The notes under the pieces were generated by a model. The model ran no database searches. It saw only the letters and a program-made list of their open reading frames with translations, and had not been told where the DNA came from. From NCBI RefSeq assembly GCF_000968015.1, contig NZ_LACH01000018.1, positions 1-49,708 on the forward strand: a stretch of 49,708 nucleotides of DNA, given 5' to 3'. Positions 1 through 11,494 of the stretch are shown piece after piece. Position 1 is the first letter of the stretch. Each line of letters opens with the position of its first letter. This DNA is from Pseudomonas fluorescens (GTDB lineage Bacteria > Pseudomonadota > Gammaproteobacteria > Pseudomonadales > Pseudomonadaceae). The position numbers and the translations under genes were made by a program.

Positions 1-49
1 GATGGGCTGACCATACATTTTTATGTCTGGGAGTTTTGTAGCGGTAGTA

Positions 50-129
50 ATGGCCTCATCGCGAGCAAGCTCGCTCCCACAGGAGTACGCATTCCAATGT
101 GGGAGCGAGCTTGCTCGCGATGAGGCCAT
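50..129. repeat. REP doublet with perfect 32-bp inverted arms
   Basis: Positions 50-81 and 98-129 are exact reverse complements around a 16-nt loop. The core GCGAGCAAGCTCGCTCCCAC is the typical fluorescent-Pseudomonas REP core. Transcribed, it would fold into a very stable hairpin just beyond the terminator of the penicillin-binding protein gene. Nothing recognisable lies at 1-49. Confidence 0.9.
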
Positions 130-172
130 CACTGGCGAATAGTTTTTCAGGCTGTACAGAAATTGCAGATAC

Positions 173-210
173 AAAAAAGCCCCGCTCTTCTTTCGAAGGC
201 GGGGCTTTTT
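173..210. terminator. Rho-independent terminator downstream of ponA
   Basis: The stem GCCCCGC (179-185) pairs with GCGGGGC (199-205). A-runs on the left and T-runs on the right make it usable from both strands. It begins 15 nt past the stop of the minus-strand PBP1a gene and is its natural terminator. Confidence 0.85.
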
Positions 211-224
211 GCAGCTTCAGGCGA

Positions 225-2669
225 TCAGAACAAATCGATCGGCGCCGCTTCATCCGCTGGCAGTGGGCTGCCCGGCGCAGTGCCGTTGCCCAGCTCGTTC
301 GCCGACGGTGGCGTGTCTTCGGCCTTGAACAACTCGAAGTAGGCGCCTGGCGTGCCTGGGGTGGCTGCACGGCCGCTGACCGGGTCAACTCGAAGACTGA
401 GAATGCCTTCCGGCTCTGGCTGCGTATGCGGCGGCAGGCCTTTGAGTGCGGCGCCCATGTAACTCATCCAGATCGGCAGGGCGACGGTACCGCCGAACTC
501 CTTGCGACCCAGGCTTTCAGGCTGGTCGAAACCGGTCCAGACAGTGGTCACATAATCGGCGTTGTACCCAGAGAACCAGGCGTCCTTGGACTCGTTGGTG
601 GTACCGGTCTTGCCCGCAATGTCGCTACGGCCCAGGGCCAGGGCGCGGCGGCCGGTGCCGAGTTTGATCACGTCCTCGAGCATGCTGTTGAGGATGAAAG
701 TGGTACGACCATCGACGACGCGCTCGGCCACGGCCGGCGTTTGTGGCGCTGGCTGGGCAGTCAAGGCTTCGCCCGGGGTTGCGTTGACGGTGAAGGCGCT
801 GGCCGCAGCAGGGGCGGCGATGCCGTCGGTCGCGACGTTGCCTTTCGGGACGCTCGGCGGGTTGGCGACGAATAGCGTGTCGCCATTGCGACTTTCAATC
901 CTGTCGATGATGTAGGGGCTGATCTTGTAGCCGCCGTTGGCGAAAGTACTCCAGCCGGTGGCGATTTCCATTGGCGTCAGCGTCGCGGTGCCCAAGGCCA
1001 GCGACAGGTTGGGCGGCAGGTCCTGCTTGTTGAAGCCAAAGCGCGTGATGTAATCGATGGTCTTGCCAACGCCCATGGCTTGCACCAACCGGATCGAAAC
1101 CAGGTTGCGCGACTTGTACAGGCCTTCACGCAAGCGGATCGGGCCGAGGAACGTGTTGGTGTCGTTCTTTGGGCGCCAGACCTTGTCCAGGTACTCGTCG
1201 ACGAACACGATCGGTGCGTCGTTCACCAGGCTGGAGGCGGTGTAGCCATTATCCAGTGCGGCACTGTAGACAAACGGCTTGAAGCTCGAACCCGGCTGGC
1301 GCTTGGCCTGCATGGCGCGGTTGTAGTTGCTCTGTTCAAAGGCGAAGCCGCCGACCAGGGAGCGAATGGCACCGTTCTGCGGATCGAGGGAAACCAGCGC
1401 GCCCTGAGCCTGCGGGATCTGGCTGAATTTCAGCGAGTTGTCCGGCTGGCGCTGCACACGAATCAGGTCGCCGACCTGGGCGACGTCCGAAGGCTGCTTC
1501 GGATTGGCACCCATGCTGTTGGTATTCAGGAATGGACGCGCCCATTTCATGCTGTCCCAGCCGACGTGTTCGTCGCCGGTACGGGTCATCACTTGCAGGC
1601 CGGTCTTGTCGACCTGAGTGACGATGGCAGGTTCAAGGCTGCTGATGGTGCGCTGTTTGGTCAGCTCGATTGCCCAGGCCTCGCGAGTCTTGCCCGGCAG
1701 GCGCGACTCCGGTCCGCGATAACCATGGCGCTGGTCGTAGGTCATCAGGCCTTCGTGAACCGCGGTATTGGCCATTTCCTGCAGGTTGCTCGGCACCGTG
1801 GTGGTGACGCGGAAACCCTCGGTATAGGCGTCGCTGCCATAACGGCCGACCATTTCGGCGCGGGCCATTTCAGCGATGTACGGCGCATTCACTTCCGGGG
1901 TCGGCACGTGATAACTGGCGTTCAGCGGCTCGTTGATCGCGGTGGTGTAGTCGGCTTCGGTGATTTTGCCGAGCTTGTACATGCGCCCAAGGATCCAGTC
2001 GCGACGTTCCTTGCTGCGAGCCGGATTGGCCAGCGGGTTGAAGCGCGAGGGGGCTTTCGGGAGACCCGCGATCATCGCCATCTGCGCGAGGCTGACGTCA
2101 CGAATCGACTTGCCGTAGTAAACCTGGGCGGCGGCTTCGATACCGTAGGCGCGGTTGCCCAGATAGATCTTGTTGACGTACAGCTCAAGAATCTCGTCCT
2201 TGGTCAGCTGCCGTTCAATCTGCAGGGCCAGGAGAATTTCGGTGGTTTTTCGCGAGAAACTGCGTTCGCTGGTCAGGAAGAAGTTCTTCGCCACCTGCAT
2301 GGTGATGGTGCTGCCGCCGGACTGAATGTGTCCGCTTTTTACCAACTGGGTGGCCGCGCGCATCAGGCTGCTGGGGTCGACACCGTAGTGATTGGCGAAG
2401 TTGTCGTCTTCAGCACTTAGTAACGCATTAATGAAATTGGGGGGAATGTCGGCGAACCGGATCGGTGTGCGGCGCATTTCGCCAAATTCTGCGATCAGCT
2501 TGTTGTCGCTGCTGTAGACCCGCAAAGGAATCTGCAACTGGATGCTTCTCAGCGCCTCCACGGACGGTAAACCCGGACTAAGGTAGAGATAGGCGCCGCT
2601 AAGACCGAGGAGCAGTCCGCAGAAAACGGCGACGATGGACCAACCGAAAAATTTCAGCAGACGAATCAA
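225..2669 (-). CDS. ponA: Penicillin-binding protein 1A (bifunctional transglycosylase/transpeptidase)
   Basis: Class A PBP, 814 aa, that polymerises and cross-links peptidoglycan on the periplasmic face of the inner membrane. One N-terminal membrane anchor lies at about residues 8-30. The GT51 glycosyltransferase domain shows the catalytic-glutamate motif SAEDDNFANHYG (Glu87) and GGSTITMQVAKN (118-129). The transpeptidase domain shows SSFK (Ser461-Lys464), SRN (520-522) and KTGT (687-690). An Ala/Pro-rich insert lies at about 610-650, between the SRN and KTG motifs, and the acidic tail is low in complexity. The gene is divergent from pilM, as in other pseudomonads (mrcA is the enterobacterial name). 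All catalytic motifs are intact. Confidence 0.96.
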   Translation of the reverse strand: MIRLLKFFGWSIVAVFCGLLLGLSGAYLYLSPGLPSVEALRSIQLQIPLRVYSSDNKLIAEFGEMRRTPIRFADIPPNFINALLSAEDDNFANHYGVDPSSLMRAATQLVKSGHIQSGGSTITMQVAKNFFLTSERSFSRKTTEILLALQIERQLTKDEILELYVNKIYLGNRAYGIEAAAQVYYGKSIRDVSLAQMAMIAGLPKAPSRFNPLANPARSKERRDWILGRMYKLGKITEADYTTAINEPLNASYHVPTPEVNAPYIAEMARAEMVGRYGSDAYTEGFRVTTTVPSNLQEMANTAVHEGLMTYDQRHGYRGPESRLPGKTREAWAIELTKQRTISSLEPAIVTQVDKTGLQVMTRTGDEHVGWDSMKWARPFLNTNSMGANPKQPSDVAQVGDLIRVQRQPDNSLKFSQIPQAQGALVSLDPQNGAIRSLVGGFAFEQSNYNRAMQAKRQPGSSFKPFVYSAALDNGYTASSLVNDAPIVFVDEYLDKVWRPKNDTNTFLGPIRLREGLYKSRNLVSIRLVQAMGVGKTIDYITRFGFNKQDLPPNLSLALGTATLTPMEIATGWSTFANGGYKISPYIIDRIESRNGDTLFVANPPSVPKGNVATDGIAAPAAASAFTVNATPGEALTAQPAPQTPAVAERVVDGRTTFILNSMLEDVIKLGTGRRALALGRSDIAGKTGTTNESKDAWFSGYNADYVTTVWTGFDQPESLGRKEFGGTVALPIWMSYMGAALKGLPPHTQPEPEGILSLRVDPVSGRAATPGTPGAYFELFKAEDTPPSANELGNGTAPGSPLPADEAAPIDLF

Positions 2670-2770
2670 GGCTTTTGGACATCCAGGGCAAAGAATGAAT
2701 TAGGCATCAGGGTTCAGATAAACAGGGAACGACCCGCGCTTGAAGTAAAAACCGGAGAAAAACGCTGGGC

Positions 2771-2803
2771 ATTATAAGCATTTTTCCGTCGAGAGCGTCA
2801 TTT
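2771..2803 (-). promoter_or_regulatory. Candidate sigma70 promoter of ponA
   Basis: On the minus strand a perfect TATAAT occupies 2776-2771. A weak -35-like TGACGC at 2800-2795 lies 18 nt upstream. It is in the 215-bp gap between ponA and pilM, about 100 nt from the ponA start. The -10 is clear; the -35 is not. No equally clear pilM promoter was found in this gap. Confidence 0.45.
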
Positions 2804-2857
2804 GCGCTGCTGTCAAGACGGGTGGTTTGAACGCAATGGATATTACAGAGTCCGTAA

Positions 2858-3948
<1,091 letters not shown>

Positions 3949-3949
<1 letters not shown>

Positions 3950-4515
3950 TGGCGCGGATCAATCTTTTACCCTGGCGCGAAGAGCTGCGTGAAGCGCGCC
4001 GCAAACGCTTTTTGCTGGCACTGGTCGGTGTGATGGTGGGCGCCGTGGGCGCGGTGCTGATCGCGAGCCAGGCCATCAGCGGCGCTATCGATCGGCAAGT
4101 GGCTCGTAACGATTACATCGGCAAACAGATTGCCGTGGTCGACGAGCGGATTAACCAGATCAGCGATTTGAAGGCCCGTCGCCAGCAACTGGTGGAGCGC
4201 ATGCGCATCATTCAGGACCTGCAAGGCAACCGTCCGGTCAGCGGGCGGATCTTCGATCAGTTAGCGCGTACCTTGCCGGACGGGGTGTACTTCACCGAGG
4301 TGAAAATGGCCGGCAAAATCCTTTCCATTACGGGCGCGGCAGAGTCCAACAATCGTGTTTCGGACCTGATGCGTAATCTCGATGCGTCAGACTGGTTCAA
4401 TGCACCGACCCTGACGGAAGTCAAAGCGACGACCGCTGGTCAGGTGGATCAGGCCAACGTCTTTCAGCTGACCGTTCGTCAGACTCAGCCCGCCGCTGCG
4501 GAGGGCGGCAAATGA
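3949..4515 (+). CDS. pilN: Type IV pilus assembly protein PilN
   Basis: Bitopic inner-membrane protein, 188 aa. The family's PilM-binding N-terminus is present (ARINLLPWREE), followed by a membrane helix at about residues 22-44 and a periplasmic coiled-coil/ferredoxin-like region that pairs with PilO. The ATG at 3949 overlaps the pilM stop by one base. A longer reading from 3919 would run into pilM and lacks family support. The 3' end overlaps pilO by 4 nt (ATGA), so the genes are probably translationally coupled. Confidence 0.95.
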
Positions 4516-5135
4516 GGCTGTCTGACTGGTTCGAAGGCCTGCGCAAGATCGACATCAATGACCTGGACACCAATAACATGGGGTCCTGGCCGCCAGCCAT
4601 CAAGGCATTGGCGGCTTTCCTGCTCATGATCCTGGTGCTTTCGCTGGGCTACAGTTTTTCCATCAGCGACCTTCAGAGCCACCTCGATCTCAAGCGCGAG
4701 GAAGAGTCGACCCTCAAGGAGCAATTCGCCAACAAAGCCCATATGGCGGCGAATCTGGAGCTGTATACGCAGCAGATGAAGGAAATGGAGAACTCCTTTG
4801 GCGTGTTGCTGCGGCAATTGCCCAGTGACACCGAAGTGCCCGGCCTGCTGGAGGACATCACTCGCACTGGCCTGGGCAGTGGCCTGGAGTTCGAAGAGAT
4901 CAAACTGCTGCCGGAGAACACGCAGCAGTTCTACATCGAGCTGCCGATCCAGATCACCGTTACCGGTGCCTATCACGACCTGGCCACCTTCGTCAGCGGC
5001 GTCGCCGGGCTGCCAAGGATTGTCACCCTGCATGACTTCGACCTTGCGCCGGCCAATCCGGAAGGTGGTCCGAAGTTGCGCATGAGCATCCTCGCCAAGA
5101 CCTACCGCTACAACGACAAGGGACTGCAAGAATGA
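4512..5135 (+). CDS. pilO: Type IV pilus assembly protein PilO
   Basis: Bitopic inner-membrane protein, 207 aa, partner of PilN in the periplasmic alignment complex that links the PilM platform to PilP and the PilQ secretin. One hydrophobic helix at about residues 33-53 follows a charged cytoplasmic tail; a coiled-coil-prone stretch and an alpha/beta C-terminal domain follow. It starts inside the last codons of pilN and ends overlapping pilP by 4 nt, so it belongs to one tightly packed operon. Confidence 0.95.
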   Translation: MRLSDWFEGLRKIDINDLDTNNMGSWPPAIKALAAFLLMILVLSLGYSFSISDLQSHLDLKREEESTLKEQFANKAHMAANLELYTQQMKEMENSFGVLLRQLPSDTEVPGLLEDITRTGLGSGLEFEEIKLLPENTQQFYIELPIQITVTGAYHDLATFVSGVAGLPRIVTLHDFDLAPANPEGGPKLRMSILAKTYRYNDKGLQE

Positions 5136-5659
5136 GCCCGATTCGTTGTTTTTCGATGGTTGCGCTGGTCGCCGTCCTGGCTGGTTGCGGCAGTGATAAT
5201 GACTTCAGCGACCTGGATGCGTACATGAACGAAATGCGTTTACGTGCGCCTGGCAAGATTGAACCAACGCCGACGTTTCGGTCTTACCCAACATTCACCT
5301 ACAGCGCCGCCAACCTGCGAAGCCCGTTTTCGCGACAGATCAGAATCGATCTGGCCGGCCAGAAACACGGCTCGCGCAATGTCAAACCTGACCCGAATCG
5401 GGTCAAGCAGTACCTCGAAGGTTTCAACATCGAGCAGTTTGAAATGGTCGGAACGATCGCCAATGCGACCGGCTCCTTTGCGCTGCTGCGCGGGGCAGGC
5501 GGGGTGCATCGGTTGAAAGTCGGCGATTACCTGGGGCGTAACGATGGGCGGATCGTCGCCATCAGTGGCTCGCAGGTCGATGTGGTCGAAATCGTTCCTG
5601 ACGGCGAAGGCGCCTGGCTGGAGCGGCCGCGGACCATCCCTTTGAAAGAACACTCATAG
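5132..5659 (+). CDS. pilP: Type IV pilus lipoprotein PilP
   Basis: Inner-membrane lipoprotein, 175 aa, that bridges PilN/PilO to the N-terminal domains of the PilQ secretin. A lipoprotein signal peptide with lipobox LAGC puts the modified Cys at residue 19. An unstructured linker precedes a C-terminal beta-rich domain (about 95-165) with GGVHRLKVGDYLGRNDG. It overlaps pilO by 4 nt and is followed by pilQ after 13 nt. Confidence 0.95.
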   Translation: MSPIRCFSMVALVAVLAGCGSDNDFSDLDAYMNEMRLRAPGKIEPTPTFRSYPTFTYSAANLRSPFSRQIRIDLAGQKHGSRNVKPDPNRVKQYLEGFNIEQFEMVGTIANATGSFALLRGAGGVHRLKVGDYLGRNDGRIVAISGSQVDVVEIVPDGEGAWLERPRTIPLKEHS

Positions 5660-5672
5660 TGGAACTCGAATA

Positions 5673-7760
5673 ATGAACAGGATTTTCTCAACCTTCGGTA
5701 TTTCGCTATGGATAGCGTTGCTGTCGCCGATGGTACTAGCGGCCAACCTCAAAGCGCTGGATGTCGCCGCGCTGCCGGGGGACCGCGTCGAGTTGAAGTT
5801 GTCGTTCGATGGGCCGCCACCGACGCCTCACGGTTACACCACGGAATCGCCTGCACGGATTGCGCTGGATCTGCCCGGCGTCGTCAGTCAGCTAAAAAGC
5901 AAAAATCGTGATCTTGGTGGCGGAAATGCCCGCAGCGCCACGGTCGTGGAAGCCAAGGACCGTACGCGGCTGATCATCAATCTGACCCAGTTGACGCCGT
6001 ACAACGCGCGGGTCGAAGGCAACACGCTGTTCGTGGTGGTCGGCCAAGGTGCCAACAAAACGGCCTCCAGCCCGGCGCCCAAAACACCGCGCGCCGCGAC
6101 TGCAATGCCAGCTCCGGCGAAAGCCTATGCGCCGGTAGGCAAGGCCATCCGGGGTGTGGATTTCCAGCGCGGCACCCAGGGCGAAGGCAATGTGGTCATC
6201 GATCTGTCGGATCCTTCCATTGCCCCGGACATTCAGGAGCGCGACGGCAAGATCATCCTCGGTTTCGCCAAGACCCAATTGCCTGAACCGTTGCGTGTAC
6301 GTCTGGACGTCAAGGATTTCGCCACGCCAGTGCAGTTCGTCAACGCCAGCGCCACGGGCGATCGGGCCACGATCAGCATTGAGCCCAGCGGCACCTTCGA
6401 TTACTCGACTTACCAGACCGACAACAAGCTGACGGTCAGCATCCGGCCGATGACGGTCGATGACTTGCAGAAACGCAACACCGAGCGCTTCGCCTACACC
6501 GGTGAAAAGCTTTCGCTGAATTTCCAGGACATCGATGTGCGTTCGGTGCTGCAACTGATCGCTGATTTCACCAATCTCAATCTGGTGGCCAGCGACACGG
6601 TGCAGGGCGGCATTACGCTGCGTTTGCAGAACGTACCGTGGGATCAGGCGCTGGATCTGGTGTTGAAAACCAAGGGCCTGGATAAACGCAAGATCGGTAA
6701 CGTTTTGCTGGTCGCACCGGCCGATGAAATTGCCGCCCGCGAGCGTCAGGAACTGGAGTCGCAGAAGCAAATCGCCGACTTGGCCCCCCTGCGTCGCGAG
6801 CTGTTGCAGGTCAACTACGCCAAAGCTGCCGATATTGCCAAGCTGTTTCAGTCGGTGACCAGTGCCGAGGCGAAAGCCGACGAGCGGGGTTCGATCACGG
6901 TGGATGAGCGGACCAACAACATCATTGCCTACCAGACCCAGGATCGCCTCGACGAACTGCGCCGTATCGTCGCGCAACTGGATATCCCGGTGCGTCAGGT
7001 GATGATCGAGGCACGCATCGTCGAAGCCAACGTCGACTATGACAAAAGCCTCGGCGTGCGCTGGGGCGGTTCGTTGCAGAACAAAGGCAACTGGAACACC
7101 TCAGGCGTCAGCAACGGGGCGAATGCTTCATCGACTATCGGTACACCTGGCAGCACCAGCACCAACTCGCCGTTCGTCGACATGGGCACCGCCGCCAATA
7201 CCTCGGGGCTCGGTATCGCCTTCATCACCGACAATGTGCTGCTGGATCTTGAGCTGACGGCCATGGAGAAGACCGGCAACGGCGAAATCGTCTCGCAGCC
7301 CAAGGTGGTTACGTCGGACAAGGAAACCGCGAAAATCCTCAAAGGCACGGAGATTCCCTATCAGGAGGCCAGCTCCAGCGGTGCTACTTCGGTGTCGTTC
7401 AAGGAGGCCTCGCTGTCGCTGGAAGTGACGCCACAAATCACTCCGGACAACCGGATCATCATGGAGGTCAAGGTCACCAAGGATGAACCGGACTACCTGA
7501 ACAAGGTGCAGGATGTGCCGCCGATCAAGAAAAACGAGGTCAATGCCAAGGTCCTGGTCAACGACGGCGAGACCATCGTGATTGGCGGAGTTTTCTCAAA
7601 TACTCAGAGCAAGGTTGTAGATAAGGTGCCATTTCTCGGTGATGTGCCGTATCTTGGCCGCCTTTTCCGGCGTGACGTGGTTTCGGAGAAAAAATCCGAG
7701 CTGCTGGTATTTCTCACTCCGCGTATCATGAATAACCAGGCGATTGCTGTGAGTCATTGA
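5673..7760 (+). CDS. pilQ: Type IV pilus secretin PilQ
   Basis: Outer-membrane secretin, 695 aa, whose multimer forms the pore for the type IV pilus. A cleavable signal peptide ends near residue 23 (PMVLAAN). Two N-terminal AMIN-like beta domains probably bind peptidoglycan. STN/N0 and N1 domains follow at about 265-450 ([20 protein letters not shown]). The conserved secretin domain fills the C-terminus, with [16 protein letters not shown] near residue 660 as its signature. It closes the pil operon; aroK starts only 4 nt after its stop, so read-through into aroKB is likely. Confidence 0.96.
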   Translation: MNRIFSTFGISLWIALLSPMVLAANLKALDVAALPGDRVELKLSFDGPPPTPHGYTTESPARIALDLPGVVSQLKSKNRDLGGGNARSATVVEAKDRTRLIINLTQLTPYNARVEGNTLFVVVGQGANKTASSPAPKTPRAATAMPAPAKAYAPVGKAIRGVDFQRGTQGEGNVVIDLSDPSIAPDIQERDGKIILGFAKTQLPEPLRVRLDVKDFATPVQFVNASATGDRATISIEPSGTFDYSTYQTDNKLTVSIRPMTVDDLQKRNTERFAYTGEKLSLNFQDIDVRSVLQLIADFTNLNLVASDTVQGGITLRLQNVPWDQALDLVLKTKGLDKRKIGNVLLVAPADEIAARERQELESQKQIADLAPLRRELLQVNYAKAADIAKLFQSVTSAEAKADERGSITVDERTNNIIAYQTQDRLDELRRIVAQLDIPVRQVMIEARIVEANVDYDKSLGVRWGGSLQNKGNWNTSGVSNGANASSTIGTPGSTSTNSPFVDMGTAANTSGLGIAFITDNVLLDLELTAMEKTGNGEIVSQPKVVTSDKETAKILKGTEIPYQEASSSGATSVSFKEASLSLEVTPQITPDNRIIMEVKVTKDEPDYLNKVQDVPPIKKNEVNAKVLVNDGETIVIGGVFSNTQSKVVDKVPFLGDVPYLGRLFRRDVVSEKKSELLVFLTPRIMNNQAIAVSH

Positions 7761-7764
7761 TTCT

Positions 7765-8283
7765 GTGCGAAATTTGATTCTTGTTGGACCGATGGGGGCT
7801 GGAAAAAGCACCATCGGCCGGTTGCTGGCCAAAGAGCTGCGCCTGCCATTCAAAGATTCCGATAAGGAAATTGAATTGCGCACGGGCGCCAATATCCCGT
7901 GGATTTTCGATAAAGAAGGCGAACCGGGCTTTCGTGACCGCGAGCAGGCGATGATTGCCGAGCTGTGCGGCTGCGATGGCGTGGTGCTGGCGACCGGTGG
8001 TGGCGCGGTGATGCGCGAGGCCAATCGGCGGGCGTTGCACGCCGGTGGTCGGGTGGTCTATCTGCATGCGTCTGTCGAGCAGCAGGTGGGCCGCACGTCC
8101 CGTGATCGCAATCGACCCCTGTTGCGTACTGCCGATCCGGCCAAGACCCTTCGGGATCTGCTGGCGATCCGCGATCCGCTTTATCGTGAAATCGCCGATC
8201 TGGTGGTGGAAACCGATGAGCGACCGCCGCGAATGGTGGTGCTCGATATTCTCGAACGCTTGCAGCAGCTACCTCCCCGTTAA
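7765..8283 (+). CDS. aroK: Shikimate kinase I
   Basis: ATP-dependent phosphorylation of shikimate to shikimate 3-phosphate, step five of aromatic amino-acid biosynthesis, in the cytoplasm. The 172-aa length is normal. The P-loop GPMGAGKST is at residues 8-16, DSDKEIE contains the shikimate-binding Asp, GGGAVMR contacts substrate, and RNRPLL lies in the lid region. The start is GTG at 7765, giving the usual [15 protein letters not shown] beginning. It lies between pilQ and aroB, an arrangement shared by many gammaproteobacteria. Confidence 0.96.
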   Translation: MRNLILVGPMGAGKSTIGRLLAKELRLPFKDSDKEIELRTGANIPWIFDKEGEPGFRDREQAMIAELCGCDGVVLATGGGAVMREANRRALHAGGRVVYLHASVEQQVGRTSRDRNRPLLRTADPAKTLRDLLAIRDPLYREIADLVVETDERPPRMVVLDILERLQQLPPR

Positions 8284-8434
8284 AGCGCAGCGCGAAATGC
8301 GCTATCCTCGGCGTCCTGTCATGGCCGCTCAAGGTTGTGGCGGATGGCTACCGAACGGCGTCACACCAGCAGACGCCGTGGACATTCGTTAACTCAAGGC
8401 AGGACGCCTGATTCCATCTTCACTGTGGGGACAC

Positions 8435-9535
8435 ATGCAGACACTCAAGGTCGATCTAGGCGAGCGCAGCTACCCGATTCATATTGGCGAAGGTTTGTTG
8501 GATCAGCCTGAGCTGCTGGCCCCGCATATTCGCGGACGGCAAGTGGCGATCATCTCCAACGAGACCGTTGCGCCGCTCTATCTCGAGCGTCTGACCCGCA
8601 GCCTCGCACAGTTCTCGGTGGTTTCCGTGGTGCTGCCGGACGGCGAAGCGTTCAAGACCTGGGAAACCCTGCAACTGATTTTTGACGGTCTGCTGACCGC
8701 ACGGCACGACCGCCGTACCACGGTCATCGCCCTCGGTGGCGGCGTGATTGGTGACATGGCCGGTTTTGCGGCTGCCTGCTACCAGCGGGGTGTCGATTTC
8801 ATCCAGATCCCGACCACGCTGCTGTCGCAAGTCGACTCTTCGGTGGGCGGCAAGACCGGGATCAACCATCCGCTGGGCAAGAACATGGTCGGCGCTTTCT
8901 ATCAGCCGAATGTGGTGCTGATTGATACCGCTACCCTCAATACCCTGCCGGCCCGCGAACTGTCCGCCGGGCTTGCCGAGGTCATCAAATACGGGCTGAT
9001 CTGCGACGAGCCGTTCCTGACCTGGCTTGAAGACAACGTCGATCGCCTGCGCGCCCTGGACCAGGTCGCCCTGACTTACGCCATCGAGCGCTCTTGCGCG
9101 GCCAAGGCTGCGGTGGTGGGTGCCGACGAACGGGAGACCGGTGTCCGCGCCACGCTCAACCTGGGTCACACCTTCGGCCACGCCATCGAAACCCACATGG
9201 GCTATGGTGTCTGGCTACATGGTGAGGCGGTCGCTGCTGGCACCGTAATGGCCTTGGAAATGTCCACGCGCCTGGGCTGGATCAGCGAGCAAGAGCGCGA
9301 TCGCGGTATCCGTCTGTTCCAGCGTGCCGGCCTGCCGGTCATCCCGCCTGAAGAGATGACTGAAGCCGATTTTCTCGAACACATGGCAATTGACAAGAAA
9401 GTGATCGACGGTCGTTTGCGCCTGGTGCTGCTGCGCCACATGGGCGAAGCGGTGGTGACCGACGATTATCCGAAAGAGGTTTTACAGGCCACGCTGGGAG
9501 CGGATTACCGCGCTCTGGCTCAGCTTAAAGGTTAA
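8435..9535 (+). CDS. aroB: 3-dehydroquinate synthase
   Basis: Converts DAHP to 3-dehydroquinate, step two of the shikimate pathway; NAD+- and divalent-metal-dependent. The 366-aa length is typical. Family signatures seen are [19 protein letters not shown], the substrate/NAD region [19 protein letters not shown], and metal-binding residues in [21 protein letters not shown] and LHGEAV. The 151-bp gap from aroK could hold a promoter, but no convincing one was found. The next gene starts 10 nt after its stop. Tyrosine made downstream of this pathway would feed the aryl polyene cluster through the ammonia-lyase. Confidence 0.96.
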   Translation: MQTLKVDLGERSYPIHIGEGLLDQPELLAPHIRGRQVAIISNETVAPLYLERLTRSLAQFSVVSVVLPDGEAFKTWETLQLIFDGLLTARHDRRTTVIALGGGVIGDMAGFAAACYQRGVDFIQIPTTLLSQVDSSVGGKTGINHPLGKNMVGAFYQPNVVLIDTATLNTLPARELSAGLAEVIKYGLICDEPFLTWLEDNVDRLRALDQVALTYAIERSCAAKAAVVGADERETGVRATLNLGHTFGHAIETHMGYGVWLHGEAVAAGTVMALEMSTRLGWISEQERDRGIRLFQRAGLPVIPPEEMTEADFLEHMAIDKKVIDGRLRLVLLRHMGEAVVTDDYPKEVLQATLGADYRALAQLKG

Positions 9536-9545
9536 TAAGATCCCG

Positions 9546-11144
9546 ATGACTAGTTTGCACGCCGACGAGGCTTTCCTCGGCCATTACCAGTTGAGTCATG
9601 ACCCTTTTTCTCCACGGGTGCCTGGCTTCAAATTCTTCCCGGCCCAGCGCAAACCGGTGCTGGGACAACTGCATCACCTGGCACGCTACAGTCAGTTGCT
9701 GCTGGTCGTCACCGGCCCGCAAGGCAGTGGCAAGACGCTGCTGCGTCAGGCCCTGGTGGCCAGCACCAACAAACAGTCGGTGCAGAGCGTGGTGGTTTCC
9801 GCCCGTGGCGCCGGTGATTCGGCCGGCGTGCTGCGTCAGGTGGCTCAGGCGCTGAACGTCGCCCAGGCCGAGATCGGCGCGATTCTGGCTCAAGTGGTGC
9901 AGCTTGCGCTGACGGGGCAGGAAGTCTATTTGCTGGTGGATGACGCCGAGCAACTCGACGAGTCCGCGCTGGAAGCCTTGCTGGCCCTGGCCGCCGGTGC
10001 ACCGGAAGGTCGCCCGCATGTGTTTCTGTTCGGCGAGTCGTCGCTGATTGCTCAACTGGAGGCGCTGACCCTCGAGGAAGAGCGTTTCCACGTCATCGAA
10101 TTGCAGCCTTACACCGAAGAAGAAACCCGCGAATATCTGGAGCAGCGGCTCGAAGGCGCTGGCCGGGGTATCGAACTTTTCACCGCAGATCAGATCTCTG
10201 ATATTCACGAAAGCTCCGACGGTTGGCCTGGCACCATCAACCAGGTTGCCCGCGATGCGATGATCGAAGCCATGATTGCCAGCCGCTCTGCGGTGAAGCG
10301 TCCAAGTATGGGGTTCAACATGCCGAAGAAACACGTATTGGCGATTTCCGCCGTTGTCGTGGTCGCGGTAGCCGCCGCCTGGTTGATGCCGGGTCGCAGC
10401 AAAGCACCGACCACTGGCGCACCTGCCAACGAGCAGGCGCAACTGCCGCTCGGCCAGGGCACGCCACAACCTAACAGCGGCGGCGCGCCTGCCGTCGAAT
10501 TCGCCGGTAACTCGCAGCCGATGCCATTGCCGCTGGTCGGCAACTCGCAGCCGGTCATGCGTGGTCCGTTGGCCGAAGCCGCCGGTGGCATCACCGAAGG
10601 CGACGACGGCGTGCCGGTCGAAGGTTCGAGCGCTACGCCGCCGACCGTGACCACCACCGCGCCGCCTGCGGGCGTCCAGCCTGGCCCGGCACCGACACCT
10701 GCCGCCAAGCCTGTGCCTGCTCCGACTCAGGTCGCGACGGCCAAGCCAGTCCCGGTAGCGCCTGCCGTGAAGCCGGCTCCAGCGCCAGCCAAGCCAGCCG
10801 CCGTTGCTGTCGCCAAGCCAGCCGAGAAACCAGTCGCCGCTGCCGCGAAAGCCGCCGGTGGCACTTGGTACGCCGGTCAACCGACGAGCAACTACGTGGT
10901 GCAGATCCTCGGCACCAGCTCCGAAGCGGCCGCGCAATCCTTCGTCAAGGAGCAGGGCGGCGAGTACCGTTATTTCAAGAAAGTCCTCAACGGCAAGCCG
11001 CTTTACGTCATCACTTACGGTAACTTCGCCAACCGCGATGCAGCCGTTACCGCCATCAAGGCCTTGCCAGCGAAGGTTCAGGCTGGTAAACCTTGGCCTC
11101 GCACTGTCGCCAGCGTCCAACAGGAACTGGCAACAACTCGCTGA
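9546..11144 (+). CDS. AAA ATPase / SPOR-domain cell-division protein (DamX-like)
   Basis: 532-aa membrane protein. An N-terminal AAA/ExeA-like ATPase domain has Walker A GPQGSGKT (57-64) and a Walker-B-like VYLLVDDAEQ. One membrane helix follows at about 260-280 (KHVLAISAVVVVAVAAAWL). A long Ala/Pro/Lys-rich linker leads to a C-terminal SPOR domain (about 450-525; YVVQILGTSSEAAAQSF, LYVITYGNF), the fold that binds denuded septal peptidoglycan. The layout matches the DamX-like protein next to aroB in gammaproteobacteria. E. coli DamX lacks a convincing N-terminal ATPase, so only the SPOR/division link is well grounded. Co-transcribed with aroB. Confidence 0.85.
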   Translation: MTSLHADEAFLGHYQLSHDPFSPRVPGFKFFPAQRKPVLGQLHHLARYSQLLLVVTGPQGSGKTLLRQALVASTNKQSVQSVVVSARGAGDSAGVLRQVAQALNVAQAEIGAILAQVVQLALTGQEVYLLVDDAEQLDESALEALLALAAGAPEGRPHVFLFGESSLIAQLEALTLEEERFHVIELQPYTEEETREYLEQRLEGAGRGIELFTADQISDIHESSDGWPGTINQVARDAMIEAMIASRSAVKRPSMGFNMPKKHVLAISAVVVVAVAAAWLMPGRSKAPTTGAPANEQAQLPLGQGTPQPNSGGAPAVEFAGNSQPMPLPLVGNSQPVMRGPLAEAAGGITEGDDGVPVEGSSATPPTVTTTAPPAGVQPGPAPTPAAKPVPAPTQVATAKPVPVAPAVKPAPAPAKPAAVAVAKPAEKPVAAAAKAAGGTWYAGQPTSNYVVQILGTSSEAAAQSFVKEQGGEYRYFKKVLNGKPLYVITYGNFANRDAAVTAIKALPAKVQAGKPWPRTVASVQQELATTR

Positions 11145-11150
11145 AGATTC

Positions 11151-11171
11151 GGCGGCCTTACCCAGGCCGCC
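11151..11171 (+). terminator. GC hairpin after the DamX-like gene (weak terminator candidate)
   Basis: GGCGGCC (11151-11157) pairs with GGCCGCC (11165-11171) around a 7-nt loop, 6 nt after the stop. No T-run follows, so intrinsic termination is doubtful. Confidence 0.35.
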
Positions 11172-11356
11172 TCTCCCGGCACCTCAAAATTTCTACAAGC
11201 GCATGCCGCCTCTACAGGCCGCGTGCCTTGTGGTGTCTGCGTCACAGTAGTCTTTGAGTCGTTGCGGTCAAAATTAAAAAAGTTTTGACTAGCACAGCAT
11301 ATCGCTTTAAACCTTTCACAAATGCGACATAGATTTGCGACATTTCGTCGTCAAAT

Positions 11357-11385
11357 TTGTGAGCCTCTGTGTCGGTGTGTACAAT
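11357..11385 (+). promoter_or_regulatory. Candidate sigma70 promoter of gltBD
   Basis: TTGTGA (11357-11362), a 17-nt spacer and TACAAT (11380-11385) lie about 110 nt before the gltB start. A second, weaker option is TTGACT at 11285-11290. The AT-rich 350-bp gap (11145-11494) holds no gene that I can support. Confidence 0.45.
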
Positions 11386-11494
11386 GACCTCCCTTTTGCC
11401 CCCGCAAAGCTGGCGTACGTTCGGCGCGGATGGTAAGTGGTTGAATTGAAAAGAAATTTGCCTCGATAAGAGGCAGCCTGGTGAGAAAGTGTCT